NCBI GenBank assembly: GCA_032164245.1
Contig: JAVMKO010000002.1
Span: 56,577,840 to 56,641,839 of the forward strand
Direction of reading: 5' to 3'
Source: Sternotherus odoratus
Lineage: Eukaryota; Chordata; Testudines; Kinosternidae
DNA length: 64,000 nt
Part shown: one piece after another, positions 33,531 through 46,099 of the stretch
Position numbering within the stretch: the stretch's first letter is position 1
Layout: every line of letters starts with the position of its first letter
Position numbers and translations under genes: made by a program
The notes under the pieces: generated by a model
What the model saw: only the letters and a program-made list of their open reading frames with translations
Told to the model about the DNA's origin: nothing
Database searches by the model: none

Positions 33531-34816
33531 TGGATAGTCAGCTCCTTCCCCTGGTTTCAGGATGGTGGCAACCTTTGCCAGTTGCCATATCTTGGGTATT
33601 TGGCCAAAGGCATGCGGGTTGGTAAAGAAATGTGTCAGCTAGTCATGTCCATGCTGATCTAGGTTTTTCAGAAATTCTGGGAAGATGCCAGCTGGGCCTG
33701 AAACTTTGCCTATTTGGTAAGTGTTATGGCCTTGTCCACTTCTTCTCTAGTGAATGGCTTTAATAGATTTGATGTGCTGGGCAGTCGGATAGGGATTGAT
33801 AAAGCTCTTCCTTCACTTCCCTTTTTTTATGACAATCTGTCTGAGCCTTGGCATTCAGGAGCATTTGGATGAACATAAGAACTGCCATAACAACAGATTT
33901 CAGTGAACTTACTCATATGCTTGAAGTCACACCTCAAATGACACCCCCATGCCTCCATGCTTGGGCCAAAACTTTGAAAGGTCTTTTCTGCCCTCTTTCC
34001 TCCAGCACAGCACTCCACCATCTCTGTGCATCTAGAACAGACAGAATACATATGCACCAGCAGCAGACATAATTTCCTATACTCTGGGTCCTAATGATGG
34101 CCCCCGCAAGTCTGGCACCTGAGGCGGCGGCTTCAGTTCGCCTCATGATAAGGCCATCCCTGCTCCCAGGAGATGCAACATCAGGGGAGCCGGAAGCCTA
34201 AGGGCTTGGTTACACTTGCAGTTTTATAGCGCTTTCGGTTATACCCGCCTTCGGATACAGCTCCAGAGAAAGCACTCCAACGTGTCCACACTGACAGCTA
34301 CAACCGCAATGGTGTGGCCAGATTTGTGGCACTTGCAGCATCACTGGGAGTGGTGCATTATGGGTAGCTATCCCAGCTTTCAGCTTGCTGCAACGTGCTT
34401 TTCAAATGAGGGAGGTGGGGTGGTGTGTGTTGTCTGAGCGGATTTTTGGAGTGCTGAGAGTGTGTCAGCACGCTATCTTGGGAATGCAGATCCTCCTAAT
34501 CTTCTGCTTCTCACTCACTCACTCAGTAAAAGTTTGCTTTGTTGATTTTCCCAGTTGCAGATAAGCTCTGAAAACTTACTTCCGCATTCCTCCGACAGAG
34601 TTCAAAACAAAGGGAAGAGAGGTCAATTGACTTAAGGAGATTAGGGGGCGCTTCCGGAGATCACTCAAAGCACAGTATTTTTACTACCCATTTACACTGG
34701 AGCTGCAGCATATCACCCAATACGCAACACCTGCTAATCCTCTGGCAAAGAGGAATACCAGGACCGCTACAGCTGCAGACTAATAGCACTCTACATGCCC
34801 TGCCAGTGTGGACGAG

Positions 34817-37018
34817 CAGTGGTGGATTAACCTATAAGCAATAAAAGCACGTGTTTAGGGCCCCAAGAGAAAAGGGGCTTCAAGCAACAACAAAAAATGG
34901 TTACAAAATTACAAGTTTGCACGGCCTTAAATTTAAAAAAGTCTCAATTAACGTCTTGGCCCTGAGTCCAGGGCCTCAGGGACCCTTGTGCCTGGCTATA
35001 TAAAGCTCATCAATTTTTTATTTAAATGCGACATTGCAATTTTTTAAAAATCCCCAAATGTTGCATCGATTACACTTTTTTTCCCAGACTTCCCTCGCAT
35101 TGATAAAAGCCTCACGGTTTCCAAACAATAATTTAAAAAATCCGACAATGTGAATAAAACACATTTCCTCCATTGTTGCGTATATTTCACTTTTTTTCTC
35201 TTCGCCACCGTTACTTGCGACAACACGTGTAATCTAGAGCGACGTCATTGATCACAGTACATAAGCACAATATTTGCTTGAATAAGTGGCAGCAGTTTGC
35301 AGCTTTGTTGGACAAGTTTTTATCAATTGTGTGTTGTACTTCGGTATTTGAAAAATGGGCAACCGATTTTAACCTTTCTGGAACTAAAGAGCCATACTGG
35401 AGAGGAAATAGCAAATCAGGTAATGGAATACTTAGTCGAAATTTGCAAACTTAATTTTTCCAAATGCAGGGGTAAATCCTATGATAATGCTGCAAACATG
35501 TCAGGCTGTTACAAAGGCATGCAGCAAAAGATTTTGGAACGCAATGAATTTGCCATTTATGTGCCCTGTGCAGCCCATTCATTAAATTTGGTTGGCCGCA
35601 GTGTTGTTGACTATTGTGGAATGGCTGTTAATTTTTTCTATACAGTCCAATTGCTGTATACCTTTTTCTCGGCGTCAACAAACCAATGGAAAATTCTGAA
35701 AGATTGTCTGGGAGATAATAAAGTTTTAAAATCCCACTCTGATACCAGATGGGAGGCACATGCAGTTGCAACAAATGCAATTTTGAGTTCTTTCAACAAG
35801 ATTTTGGAAGCTTTAGAATGTGTAGCTGATGACCAGTCACAGAAGGGAGACAGTAGACGGGACACAGACAACATTGTAAACAAGATGCTAGAGCTAGAGT
35901 TTGTTTTTATGCTCATCCTGTGGGATGACATTTTGCAAGAATTTTACAGAATAAGTCAAGCTCTGCAAAAAGTGGTTGTGGTCTTAAAGACCGGTGCAGA
36001 TTTATACACGTCCTTAGCTGAAAAACTGTGGGCTAAGCGGGATGATTTTGAAAGAATTGAGAAGCTTTCAAAAGAAATGCTACCAGAGGGGAGTGATTAC
36101 AAAACATCTCACACTCGCAAATGTATTAGAAAGACGCTACCCAATGGTGGAAATGCACCAGAAGTAGAGCTGACCCCTAGAGAAAAATTCCGCATTGCCA
36201 CCTATAACGTAATCATTGATCGGTTAGAAACCCAAATGAGAAGAAGGGGAGACATATATGTTGATATTGCAGACAAATTTTCTTTCTTAAGTGATGTCCC
36301 AAATAACATCATTTCATCTGCTGAAAAAGAAAGATACACTGTGTTCCCAAAAGCTAGTTGAGGCCTACCCAGAGGATTTGGACACTAACCTTTCTACTGA
36401 GCTTCAACGGTTTCATTCTTATGTGCGTCACAAGTTTATTAACACCAGCAAAAGTACATTTTCTCCTGCTGAACTATATCAAGTAATTGTGGATGACAAA
36501 ATTGTGTCAGTATTTCCAAATGTCGACATTGGTTTTCACATCTTTTTTACTTTAATTGTCACAAATTGTACAGCAGAGCGCTCATTTTCAAGGTTAAAGG
36601 GTATTAAAAACCCTAATAGAACAAGGATGGTCCAAGACAGGCTGGATGATTTGGCTCTTTTAAATATAGAGGCAGATTTAGTCAGAGAACTAATCTTTAT
36701 ATAATTAAAGATTTTGCTCTCCAAAAATCAAGGAGGTTAGTAAATAAAAATAAATGAATGAATAAATCATTATAATTTTTATAAATGAATAAATACATTT
36801 TAAGAAGTTTTTATCAAGTGTCCACTTTCAAGTTTTCAACCCATATTAAATTTAAATTATTGTGAGCCTTGTTCTTGTCCCTCTCAACTGAACTGTGTTT
36901 GGGTAGCAGTTTTGTCACTTTGCGAGGAAAAGCTGGATTGTGAATGGGGATGAGAGTTGGAAGGGGGGCCCATTGCTTGGCTATGCTTAGGGCCCCAGGG
37001 GCAATTAATCCGCCCTTG
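34817..37018 (+). mobile_element. Zaphod/ZMYM1-like hAT transposon
   Basis: 2202 bp with a perfect 8-bp target duplication TGGACGAG (34809-34816, 37019-37026). Inverted ends are CAGTGGTGGATTAA at the left and CAAGGGCGGATTAA (complement) at the right. It carries a transposase remnant of the ZMYM1-like (hAT-Tip100/Zaphod) type. Confidence 0.93.
35297..36704 (+). pseudogene. Zaphod/ZMYM1-like hAT transposase, truncated and frameshifted
   Basis: Two overlapping frames (35297-36361 and 36291-36704) hold consecutive parts of one protein, so one frameshift lies at about 36330-36360. Recognisable segments: VVLRYLKNG, SYDNAANMSGCYKGMQQKI, CAAHSLNLVG and SDTRWEAH in the catalytic region; NCTAERSFSRLKGIKN in the C-terminal dimerisation domain. 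The N-terminal zinc-finger and DUF4371-type part is missing. ZMYM1-like host genes derive from this group. Confidence 0.85.
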
Positions 37019-37779
37019 TGGACGAGTAGTAAGGTAGAGAACTCTGTGAGGCTTTATTGCGGTGTAAAGTGCCAGTGTAACCAAGCCCTAAGATTGGACC
37101 ACTGAGGGGAAATACAGGTGAAGTTGCCCTGAAGTGTGACATATCTGGAGCTCTAAATTTGGGTGGTTAGTGAGAAGAAAGGCCACTGCTCAGCCAGTTC
37201 ATCCTGGTGCCCACCTACTACTACTTCTAATTCATCCCAATGACCTTTTATGAACTCCTCGCCATCCCTTTAGCTTCTTAATTTCCAGTTGGCACTCCCT
37301 CTCTCTCTCGGCATATTGGAACTCCATCACACTTACATCCATCCCTGTAGTGAGTTCCCTAGTCACACCCTGAACATGGTGCTGCCGAGTGTTGCCGACT
37401 CTTGTGATATTTGGTGAGTTAAGCTCCCCAACCCCTCCAGACAACAGATTAGCTGAGGGCTGCCGCATTCATTTTGTCAAGGCTCTTCTCCTTCCTTTCT
37501 CCTCATCCGCCCCTTACTCTGGGGGAAAACGTGAAGAAGGGAATAAATGGGAAGATGGGAGAATCTCTACCCACTCCTCCATGTGATTTTTAAATGGGTG
37601 GGCTTCACTGTATTGCTAATACCTGGGAGCCCAACACTGTAGTCTGGGAGCATGTGTCGTTCTGTGGGCAGGTTGATGACAGAACGATAAGGGAGGGGGC
37701 ATTTGATTTGTAAAAATCCAGGGACTCTTCACTTCAATGGTGTCTCGCTCTGCGTCCATTCATCAAACTCCTCAGCAGT

Positions 37780-38570
37780 GTCGTCTCGCCGCGCCTAGGG
37801 CGACACCGCGCTAGGCCCATTGTCACACTGATCCCAGTCCGTGCTGCACGCGGGCGGGCTGCCGGCGCAGGGCAGTAACCCCCCCGTGCAAGAAACTGCT
37901 ACACTAACTGCGACCAGTAGCACAGTCCCACGGGGAGCCATTGAATACATTACACCGGCCAACCATCTGCAGGGTGAGCTACTGGTGCGATCCGCCCTCA
38001 GATGCAAACCCCTCGGGGGAGGCAGGTCCCCCCCCCCCCCCCATGTCTGAGCAGTTACCTGCCCAGCTAATGGGAGAGCTAAATAATAACGATGGAGCCG
38101 CTCCACTTCCAGCCTGACCATCCTCCCCTCCCCTCCCCACCCAGTGCGAGCTCCCGCCCCCCTCCCGGCGAACACACCGCGGCCGGACTGGCGTAAGCGC
38201 CGCCGGAAGGGGCAGGGGGAGGGAGGCGTTCAGCTGGGCGGCTGCCTGCGGCACCTCAGTCAGCAGCGGAGCCGGAGCGGGGAGCTGCCGCGCGGTGAGT
38301 GGGGCCGCGGCTCTGCCCGTCCTGCGGGCGCTGCAGGGGGAGCGAGGCGCCTCTCCGGGTTCCCAGCGCGCGGGTGCCCCGGGGCCCGCTCCGCTTGGGC
38401 GCTAGCGCCGGGCGGCGCCTTAGCTCGTGTCGCTCCCCCCGGCTGCGGTGCGGTGCGGTGCGGTGCGGGGGGGCGCTCGCCGGAGCCGGGAGAAGAGGCG
38501 GGGGCTGCCGAAAGGAAACCGGGGAGAGATCGGGACCGCGAGTCGCTTCGAAATCTAGACGAGTGGCCCT
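37780..38570 (+). promoter_or_regulatory. CpG island, probable SDR16C5-like promoter and noncoding first exon
   Basis: A dense CpG- and GC-rich stretch in otherwise AT-rich DNA, with several GC-box-like tracts and a short ggtgc pentamer array at 38446-38470. A consensus splice donor (gcg|gtgagt) lies at 38295. The next gene downstream on + is the SDR16C5-like gene, whose first coding exon is preceded by an AG acceptor. A 5' UTR exon ending at 38294 is therefore likely. It could instead serve an unrelated noncoding transcript. Confidence 0.55.
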
Positions 38571-39545
38571 GAGTTGTGTGTCTAGATGGGCTGAGAAGCG
38601 GCTGCCCCGCTTCCCCCCCCCCCCGGGGTGTTTGGGATGAGTTGCCCCTGGGGGAGGGGAGTGGCGGGGCCCCAATCTCGAGTTGTAACGGGGGCTCTTT
38701 GTGGCGGGGTTATGCGGGACTAATAGCGCTGGAGGCGTTGGTCTGGCAAAACAAGCCTGGAGGTTGGCAGCTTGGTTGTGTTTTTGAAAGGGAGGGGCAA
38801 GGTGGGGGAGGAGGGCTCAGTGGAAGAGGGTTGTGGTGGCGACATGTTAACTACTTGATACCAGTAAAGGTAGGAGATTTTTACCCTCTTATCACCCCTG
38901 GAGAAATTCCCAGTTCTCCGCAGCGATCTAACCCCTGCAATGCGTGTACAGTGCCTCACAGCTGGGCAGATACTCATCTCCCATCAGTACAGGCAGCAAT
39001 GTCAGAATCGCATTTAGCAGCTCTAAAGACCTGTTGCGGCTGAACTATAAGTGCCAGGTAGAATGTGAAGTAGCTCACCTGGTTCCACTCTACCATCGCC
39101 CAGCACAGCATTGCCCTTCCAAAATAGCTCAAAATCCCCCTTTTCTGGAACTGTGAATTAGGTATAATGCAGTTGATGGGATTCAGGACAAGAAGCACTA
39201 GGGTCCTACAAGTGGGGCAAAAGGTGCCATGCTTTTTGACCAAAATTGGTATAGCCATCTGGGTTGCAGTTAAATCAGTTTATGCATATAAAGTACTCCA
39301 TCTGATTCAGCTACCTAGTTCCTGGGTGTATTCATAGCCTAATTAGTATCTGGGACCCACCTCATTTTAAGTGTTCACAGTTCTTATGTGCTGATGCCAG
39401 GGCTCTGAACCAGAGCCCGGGGCTTTGAAGCAGAGCCCAGGGCTGGAGTGCGGAGCAGTGGAGCTGCAGGTTTTTGCCCGGAGCTGGAGCAGAGCCAGAG
39501 CACCGCTCCAAAGCCCTGGTTGATGCTATGTGTATTTGGGGAACT

Positions 39546-40602
39546 TAGGGTGACCAGATTGGAAGAACGAAATATCAGGATAAATTTGGCGGGTGGGGGG
39601 GACGCTGGTGCGGAGGGGCAAGGCGGGGGGATGGGGGATTTTGTGCCCTAGGCAAAAATTTTACCTTATACCTCCCCCTCCCCTTTTCCAAGAGCATTGC
39701 TTATTATAAATTTTTTAAATGAATATTGCAAAGTGTAATGTAGCATGGGGCACACGATTGGGGTGCAAGGGGGCCTGGACTGGAACTGGGGATAAGGTGT
39801 TTGGGAAGCTGGAGGGGCTCAGAGCTTGGGTAGAGGATTGGGGTGCGGGGGGGATAAGCTCTGGCTGGGGGTGTGGGCTCTGGGGTAGGGCAGGGCTGGG
39901 GATGAGTTTGGGATGGGTGCAGGCAGGCTGCTCTGGGACTGGAGCCAGAGAGGAGGACTCCCCCCAGCCATTTCCCTGCCAGCAGCAAGCTCTGGGTCAG
40001 CTTCCTCCTTTCCTACCTCCACCCCCCAGCAGCAAACTCACTCACCCCCATCACTGGCAGCCGAAGTGGGAGGGTGCTAGGACCCTGCAGCAACAGAGGC
40101 AGCATGTTGCTGCACAGAATGGAAGAGAAGGGACGCTCTGCTCCCCCAGGGAGAAGGTCTAAGGGGGCAGCAAGGGGAGGCTGGGGGACCCTTGGGGGGG
40201 AAGAGCCAGATTGCGGGGGGGGGGGGGGGGAGGAAGGCTTTCTGGGCTCCCCCCCCCCCACCGCCACCTGCATGCAGAGCTCTCCGGCCGTGGTGCAGTC
40301 CTCCTTCCCCGACTGTCTCTGCGGGGGGGAGGGAGGGGAGTGGGCTTTCTGCCCCCTCCTGCCCCCCTTCTGCTGGCCGGCACTGGCCAAGCCAGCAGCA
40401 GCAGCTTTCCTCCCGCCCGCCCCTACAGACGCTGAAAGCCGGCGGCGGCGCGGCAGAGACCCAACCGCCCAGTCTGCTTCTGCCGGCGCGCGCCCAGGCT
40501 CTCCTCTGCAGGTCCCGAAATTGGGACAGATATGGTCGGGACGCAGGACAAACACCTAAAAATCGGGACTGTTCCGATAAAATCGGAACTCTGGTCACCC
40601 TA
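39546..40602. mobile_element. Non-autonomous hAT element (copy 2, inverted to copy 1)
   Basis: Same TAGGGTGACCAGA ends and a perfect 8-bp duplication GGGGAACT (39538-39545, 40603-40610). The interior is the reverse complement of the 16.5-17.5 kb copy with small indels. Long frames inside it are compositional artefacts. Confidence 0.87.
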
Positions 40603-40610
40603 GGGGAACT

Positions 40611-42877
40611 AAATGATTAACCTGTTTTCAAAGTCGGCGAGTGTATAAAGCTTGTGGTTAATGTAAACTTTTGTGCTGGAGGAACTGTTAGCTGTAGGTC
40701 TAAGGTACCTATTTCAAACTTCTAAATTAGTCTAATGAACACCAAAAAAATATGTGACTGGTAGAAATGCTTATCAACATAACTTCTAATTATAATCACT
40801 CTTCCTAGGTTCTTATGAATATCTATTCCATACAAGTCAAGTACATGTTTGCTTCTGTAAATGACTGACGTCACAAATCTCCATTATTGTTACAAAATTT
40901 AAATACCACATTCATTAACAAAACATAAAAACACCACCCTAGTATCATTCTACCACTATAAAAGCAAAGATCATTCACTGATTCTTGGAGAATTGAAAGC
41001 TATGTTTACCAAAGATTTTGTATAACAAATACAATTTGTTTTTAGTGGCATTAACAGAACAGAAAAAAATGAGGAACTGAGGAATAACAGCAGAGGCTTT
41101 CTCTTTCATATCCAATGAACAAAATGTTTATGGTTCATAATTTCTCAAAAGTAAACTAAATGTAATGGTTACTCATTTCCTGGCTTATCCTACTGAGTCA
41201 GAAGCTTAATTTTTTCCCCTAATTTCTGCAACATTCTTTTTGGCGATACATATTCCCACATGAATGTTCTGAATGGGACTAGAAAAGTGAGACTTAGGGT
41301 TGGGTTACATGGGGGGGCGGACTTCGAACTAAGACACGTAACTTCAGCTACACTATTTGCGTAGCTGAAGTCGAAGTATCTTAGTTTGACTTACCGTCCC
41401 CATGGCGGTGGGTCGACCGCGGCCGCTCCCTCACCTACTCTGCTTACCCCTCCTGCCAAGGTGGAGTACAGGCGTTGATTCAGGGATCAATTTATCATGT
41501 CTAGATGAGACATGATAAATTGATCCCTGATAGATCTGGCGGATAGTGTAGCAGTATCCTTAATGTCTTAATGTCTCAAAAGGCTTTCTGAAATGACTTG
41601 CTCTGTTTCAGTAGCCATCTAATGCCTTCCAAGAAAAGTGACTGCTTGTGCCTTCATGAAAATATGGTAATAGTAGTGATGGTAGTAATCTGAGAGCACC
41701 AATTTGTTAATTTCACTGAACTTTGCTGAAAGAATTCAAAATCCAAGTAGTTTTATCAGTCGCTATTTGTATACAACTGTTGTCGGTATACATAGCAATG
41801 TTCAATAAACGAAGTGATTTATTTATTTTTATTGGCGGGGATGGGAGTCATGTAGGATTCTGGAAACCTTTGTATTCTGGGTACACCAACATTCTGGTCC
41901 AATTTCTCAAAGGAACCTCTACCCAGTTTCTAATATACATGCAGTCTTGAACTAAAATAAATTATATGCCGTTGCTACACAAATGAGGAGTGTCCCAATT
42001 AAAAAACTTAGTCTCAGTGCTGAAAGTTGAACTCTGAGCTCCAGTACACTGAACCTTAACCTGAGGAAGGTAAAATATTGATTCTTAAGCCTACAGTTGC
42101 TGAGCAGGTTTCAACATCCTGCTGTGATTAAAATCATGTTCCATATGTTCATGGAAGGTGAAATAAAGTTGTAATGCCACAAAGACTTAAGCATTTGCTT
42201 AACTGCATTGAGTACGGTGCATAAAGTTGAGCACATTTGAGACTTTATGGAATTGGGGTGCAATCAGGCACTAGTATTTCTAGTGCATGTTTGGTTAACA
42301 CACAAGTAGACCTTTTAATTTTAAGGAAGGGTTTTGTTTGGTTATACAGTGTAAGGGGTACAAACAGTTTGTACATTGTAGCTCAACTGCAAAAGCCAGC
42401 AGAGATGATAAAGTTACTGTCATGTGAGCCACATAAGTATCTCATTTTTCTCAAGTGTTTTGATGAGTTTATAAAAATACCTCTAGGTTGTTTTCTAAAG
42501 TCCTCTATGCTAACTGTTTTCAAGTAGAGCAAGCTTTATGCATTAGCCTGGATACAGTACCTCGACAAGAAGGAACTACCTATTCAATGCAGAAGTCTGT
42601 CTTCCAGGAATGTTTTCTCCATGGTTGATTAAAAAAAGAGGATGTGAGCTATTAATTGTTCATCCACCTATAATTCCATTCTGGAATTGTCACACTACGT
42701 CTAAGACACACTACTATAAAAATACTTGCTAATAGAAATGTAATTAGAAAATAAATATACAAATGCCTATTGAGATGTCTGGCATAAACTAAATGGCATT
42801 ACAGTGCTAATAAATGAAAAGTATGTAAATGAAGTGATGAGGGGAACTGTGAGTACCTGCTTATCGGGTCCTATCAC
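40611..42877. other. Intergenic AT-rich stretch or intron 1 of the SDR16C5-like gene
   Basis: Apart from the MITE at 41297-41559 I see no coding sequence or repeat that I recognise. If the CpG island is the first exon, this is intronic. Confidence 0.5.
41297..41559. mobile_element. Harbinger-type MITE, same family as 10.5 kb
   Basis: 263 bp flanked by TTA (41294-41296, 41560-41562), with the same internal hairpins (acttcagctac / gtagctgaagt and a tttatcatgtct / agacatgataaa pair). Confidence 0.78.
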
Positions 42878-45616
42878 TAGGGCTCTCACAATTTCACAGC
42901 CATGAAAAATATGTCACAGACCATGACATAAGTCCCTCCCTGTGGAATCTGAACTCCTCCATGCTGCTAGGAGCGTCCCAAATAGGGACTCCTAGCTGCG
43001 AGTCCTGGCCAGGCTAGGGAGGGGCAGGATTTATTCTTCCCTTGCCTGGCCACTATTTACTGGGTACCTCTCCAGGCTACAGATAGCTCTGCACACCTTC
43101 TCCCCCACTCACTTCCTGTCCCCATCACCTTGCAGTGGCAGGAGGAGTCATTGTCCAGGGAACTGCCCCTCCCCCCCGATGTAATTATTAGCTAGTTTCA
43201 ATAAAAATAGAAAGGTGAAGAACTTGACCAAATTTTTTGATTGACACTTTATAGCAGCGAATCACACTCAGAGCTCAGCTCACTGATTGGTAGATATGGA
43301 CATTGGGATGGTTTTATAGCGCAGTGATCTCAATTGGCAGTCTACCAGAAAACATGTGATTTTACACTTGTAAAATGAGTGTCCAAGGTAAATCAAAAAA
43401 CCTCTGAAATCATTACTGCAGCGATCATGTAAAAGAATTTGGAACCCAAATTCTACATTCAAATGGCAACAAACTATTTTGTCGAAGTTTTGTTGGATCA
43501 CACACTTAGACTGGGAAACCTATCGAAGCAGAAAGGGGCTGTGGATAGTGCATGCCTGATAAACAAAAACCCAAAGCTGCATGAAAAAACTTGATCAGTG
43601 AAGTGCACAAAACGCTGGTTGCTTACCAACTACAAATAAGCTGTGACAGGACTACCTTTCATAGGTTTTTGGCTACACATTTGAGGAGATGAAATCTCAA
43701 ATTAACTCCTGTGAGTCTTTTGTAATTATTTTGGATGAGTCCACAGATGAGCAAGACAAGTCTGTACTGCATGTTCTACTTAATTTTATTTGTGACCAGG
43801 CCAAAGATGTACAGACAAGAAAATTAAGAACAGTTCTCACAGATTGCGTTTACTTGGATGCTGTTAATTATACAAAAGTTTCTCAAGCGATAATTTTAAA
43901 TTATTTCAAAATATGGTTCAAATTTCAACAAAGTATCTGCTTTCGTAAGCCAAAATGCAGCTTGTATGATAAAATCTCTCAAATCTCCTAGGCTAGGTGT
44001 AATGCCATATGCTGTCCTTATTACATATAATGCATATATAATTTCTCTTGTTATTGAACTGTGGAGAGGCAAGTAAAGTTGATAAACTGGTCAGCTATGT
44101 TAAAGAGATCTTTAAAACACTGCCCTAGCCACAGACTTCGATACAGGCAGCACATTGCAAATGACTGAAATCAGGGAACAATAAATTGCAGTTCCCCCAG
44201 AGCCAGTAATTACTCTATGGAATTCCTGGTTTAGGGCTGTACAATACCATGCAGTTCACCTGAGGTACTATTCTGAGTTCCTCTCGGAAGAGCTGACACT
44301 GACACATGCAGGTTTTCACTGAACTTTCAACCCCTCTAAACAATGCTCAACTGAACGAGGAAGTTCAATTCATTGCCAACAGTGCCACAGCACTGATGGA
44401 CTTAATCACTTGCTAAGCAGCTTTTTTCTTGCTTGGCAACGAAGCTCAGACAATACTACTGCTACAGGGAAGAGTCAAGCGATGCAGAACAAACGGCTCA
44501 AAAGTTTCAACAACCTGCAGCAGGGTTCTTGAAAGCTGTGCATATTTTTACCCTGCACAGATGCACCTGTTGATGGATTTAACCTCACTTAATGCAGTTC
44601 TTGGCTTGGACGAGAACTGTAGGCTGGAGATTCCTGTTTACAAAAATATATGAAGAAGTGGACTATAGTTTGCCTGTGCTACAGTTTGGAGGAACTCAGT
44701 GGAAGGCAGAATCCCCCATCTCGCAAGGTAGCTTGGTACTGTATGACAATTCCAGTGAGACCCATGGATGCAGATAGAGCCATGTCTAAACATGGACTGG
44801 TATTTTCCGCATAGAGAAAGAGAATGAAGAAAGACCTAGTTGCTGGATAGTCCATGCTGACATTCAGTTCATGACATTAGAAACTGAAATATATTTTTTT
44901 CACTTGATTTTGTTAACTTAAGGCAGAGGTTCTCCAGTTTGAGGACACCAATTGAGATCACTCCCTACAAAACTATCTCAAATGCCCATATCTACCAATT
45001 GGGGAGTTGAGTCCTGAGTGTTATTTGCTTTCATAAAGTATCAGCCAATAAATCCTGTCCAGTTCACATGACCTTTATTTTATTGAAACAAGCTGCTAAT
45101 TGCATCTGGAAGAACGGTGCATGCACACTGTACTGGGACTCTCTCCCTCCCTCCCCCCTGCACACCCAGCTGCAGATCTTCAGGAAGTGAGTGGGTGGTT
45201 GGGGGGTGGAACTTACTGTAGCCAGGGGAGGTAGCAAGAGCATCTTTGCAGAAGAAAAGGAAGTCTTGTCCCTCCCCTGCCCAGTTGGGACTAGCAGCCC
45301 CTTTCTGGGGCACTCGCAGCAGGATGGTGGATATCAGACCCACTTCCGGGAACCTCCTGTGGCTACGGAAGCTCTGCGGCTGCTGCCTTCAGAGCCCAGC
45401 TTTGAAGGCAGCACAAAAGTGAGGATGGCAATCCAACAACCCTCCCCCCCCCCCCCCCAGGTTTGCAACCCCGACCTGCCCTGTGATGGGTCGGGACCCA
45501 CACAGTTATAACACTGAAATTTCAGATTTAAACATCTGAAAATATGAAGTTTGTCAATTTCCAATCCTATGGCCATTAAATTGACCAAAATGGACCATGA
45601 ATTTGGTAGGGCCCTA
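42878..45616 (+). mobile_element. Old hAT transposon with transposase remnants
   Basis: Ends TAGGGCTCT... and ...AGGGCCCTA form short inverted repeats followed by related tracts (aatttcac near the left, accatgaattt near the right). The candidate target duplication is degenerate (cctatcac / cctattat). Internal frames at 43689-43991 (FVIILDESTDEQDKSVLHVL, a hAT catalytic-region pattern) and 44429-44653 are broken pieces of a transposase. Confidence 0.62.
43689..43991 (+). pseudogene. hAT transposase fragment
   Basis: 100 codons beginning MKSQINSCESFVIILDESTD, followed by VLLNFICDQ. ILDESTD with a hydrophobic strand after it is the first catalytic-Asp region of many hAT transposases. Flanking frames carry stops, so this is a fossil. 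Confidence 0.6.
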
Positions 45617-45778
45617 CCTATTATTTTATAATAGTTTCCACTGTTACATGTATTCATAGAGGGGATATATTTAGCAATATTTTTTTCAATACTAAAATGT
45701 TTGACGTTTTACTGTTGTTGATTTGTTCTAAATGGTAAATATTCATCATTAGCAGGTGTTTGAAAAATCTTCTTCAAG

Positions 45779-46099
45779 ATGAACTTCTTCCTGGAAACAC
45801 TCAAAGTCCTGGTGCTCTCAATATATTTCCTGTTGGAAGCTCTAGTGTTGTTGGTTGTTCCTGTGCGAAAGAAGAATGTTGCTGGTGAAATAGTACTTAT
45901 AACAGGAGCCGGAAGTGGAATTGGAAGACTTCTAGCATTAAAATTTGCTCGCCTTGGAGCCACCCTTGTTCTCTGGGACATTAATCAAGAAGGTAACAAG
46001 GAAACAAGTAAATTAGCTAGAGAAAATGGAGCTGTGAGAGTGCATGCATACTTGTGTGACTGCAGCAAAAGGCAAGAGATCTACAGAGTGGCAGATCAG
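45779..46099 (+). CDS. SDR16C5: SDR16C5-like exon 1 (first coding)
   Basis: Begins with ATG and encodes 107 residues from [10 protein letters not shown] to VYRVADQ-type sequence (here IYRVADQ), ending in phase 0 at donor gtaaaa. It contains the membrane anchor, TGAGSGIG and WDIN. An AG acceptor lies just upstream (about 45752-45755), consistent with an untranslated exon further 5'. Confidence 0.9.

Larger units (their letters stand above)
34202..37088. mobile_element. Harbinger-type MITE, split by a hAT insertion
   Basis: Terminal inverted repeats GGGCTTGGTTACACT at both ends, flanked by TAA (34199-34201 and 37089-37091), the 3-bp TWA duplication of PIF/Harbinger elements. Without the nested hAT it is about 680 bp. 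No transposase is present. Confidence 0.8.

Noticed and set aside
38144..38675. Long frames in the CpG island
   Set aside because: High GC depletes stops; no homology, and the frames cross a strong splice donor. Treated as promoter/5' UTR.
40013..40620. Frames up to 180 codons on both strands
   Set aside because: Pro/Gly-rich frames caused by C/G runs in the inverted copy of the same hAT element.
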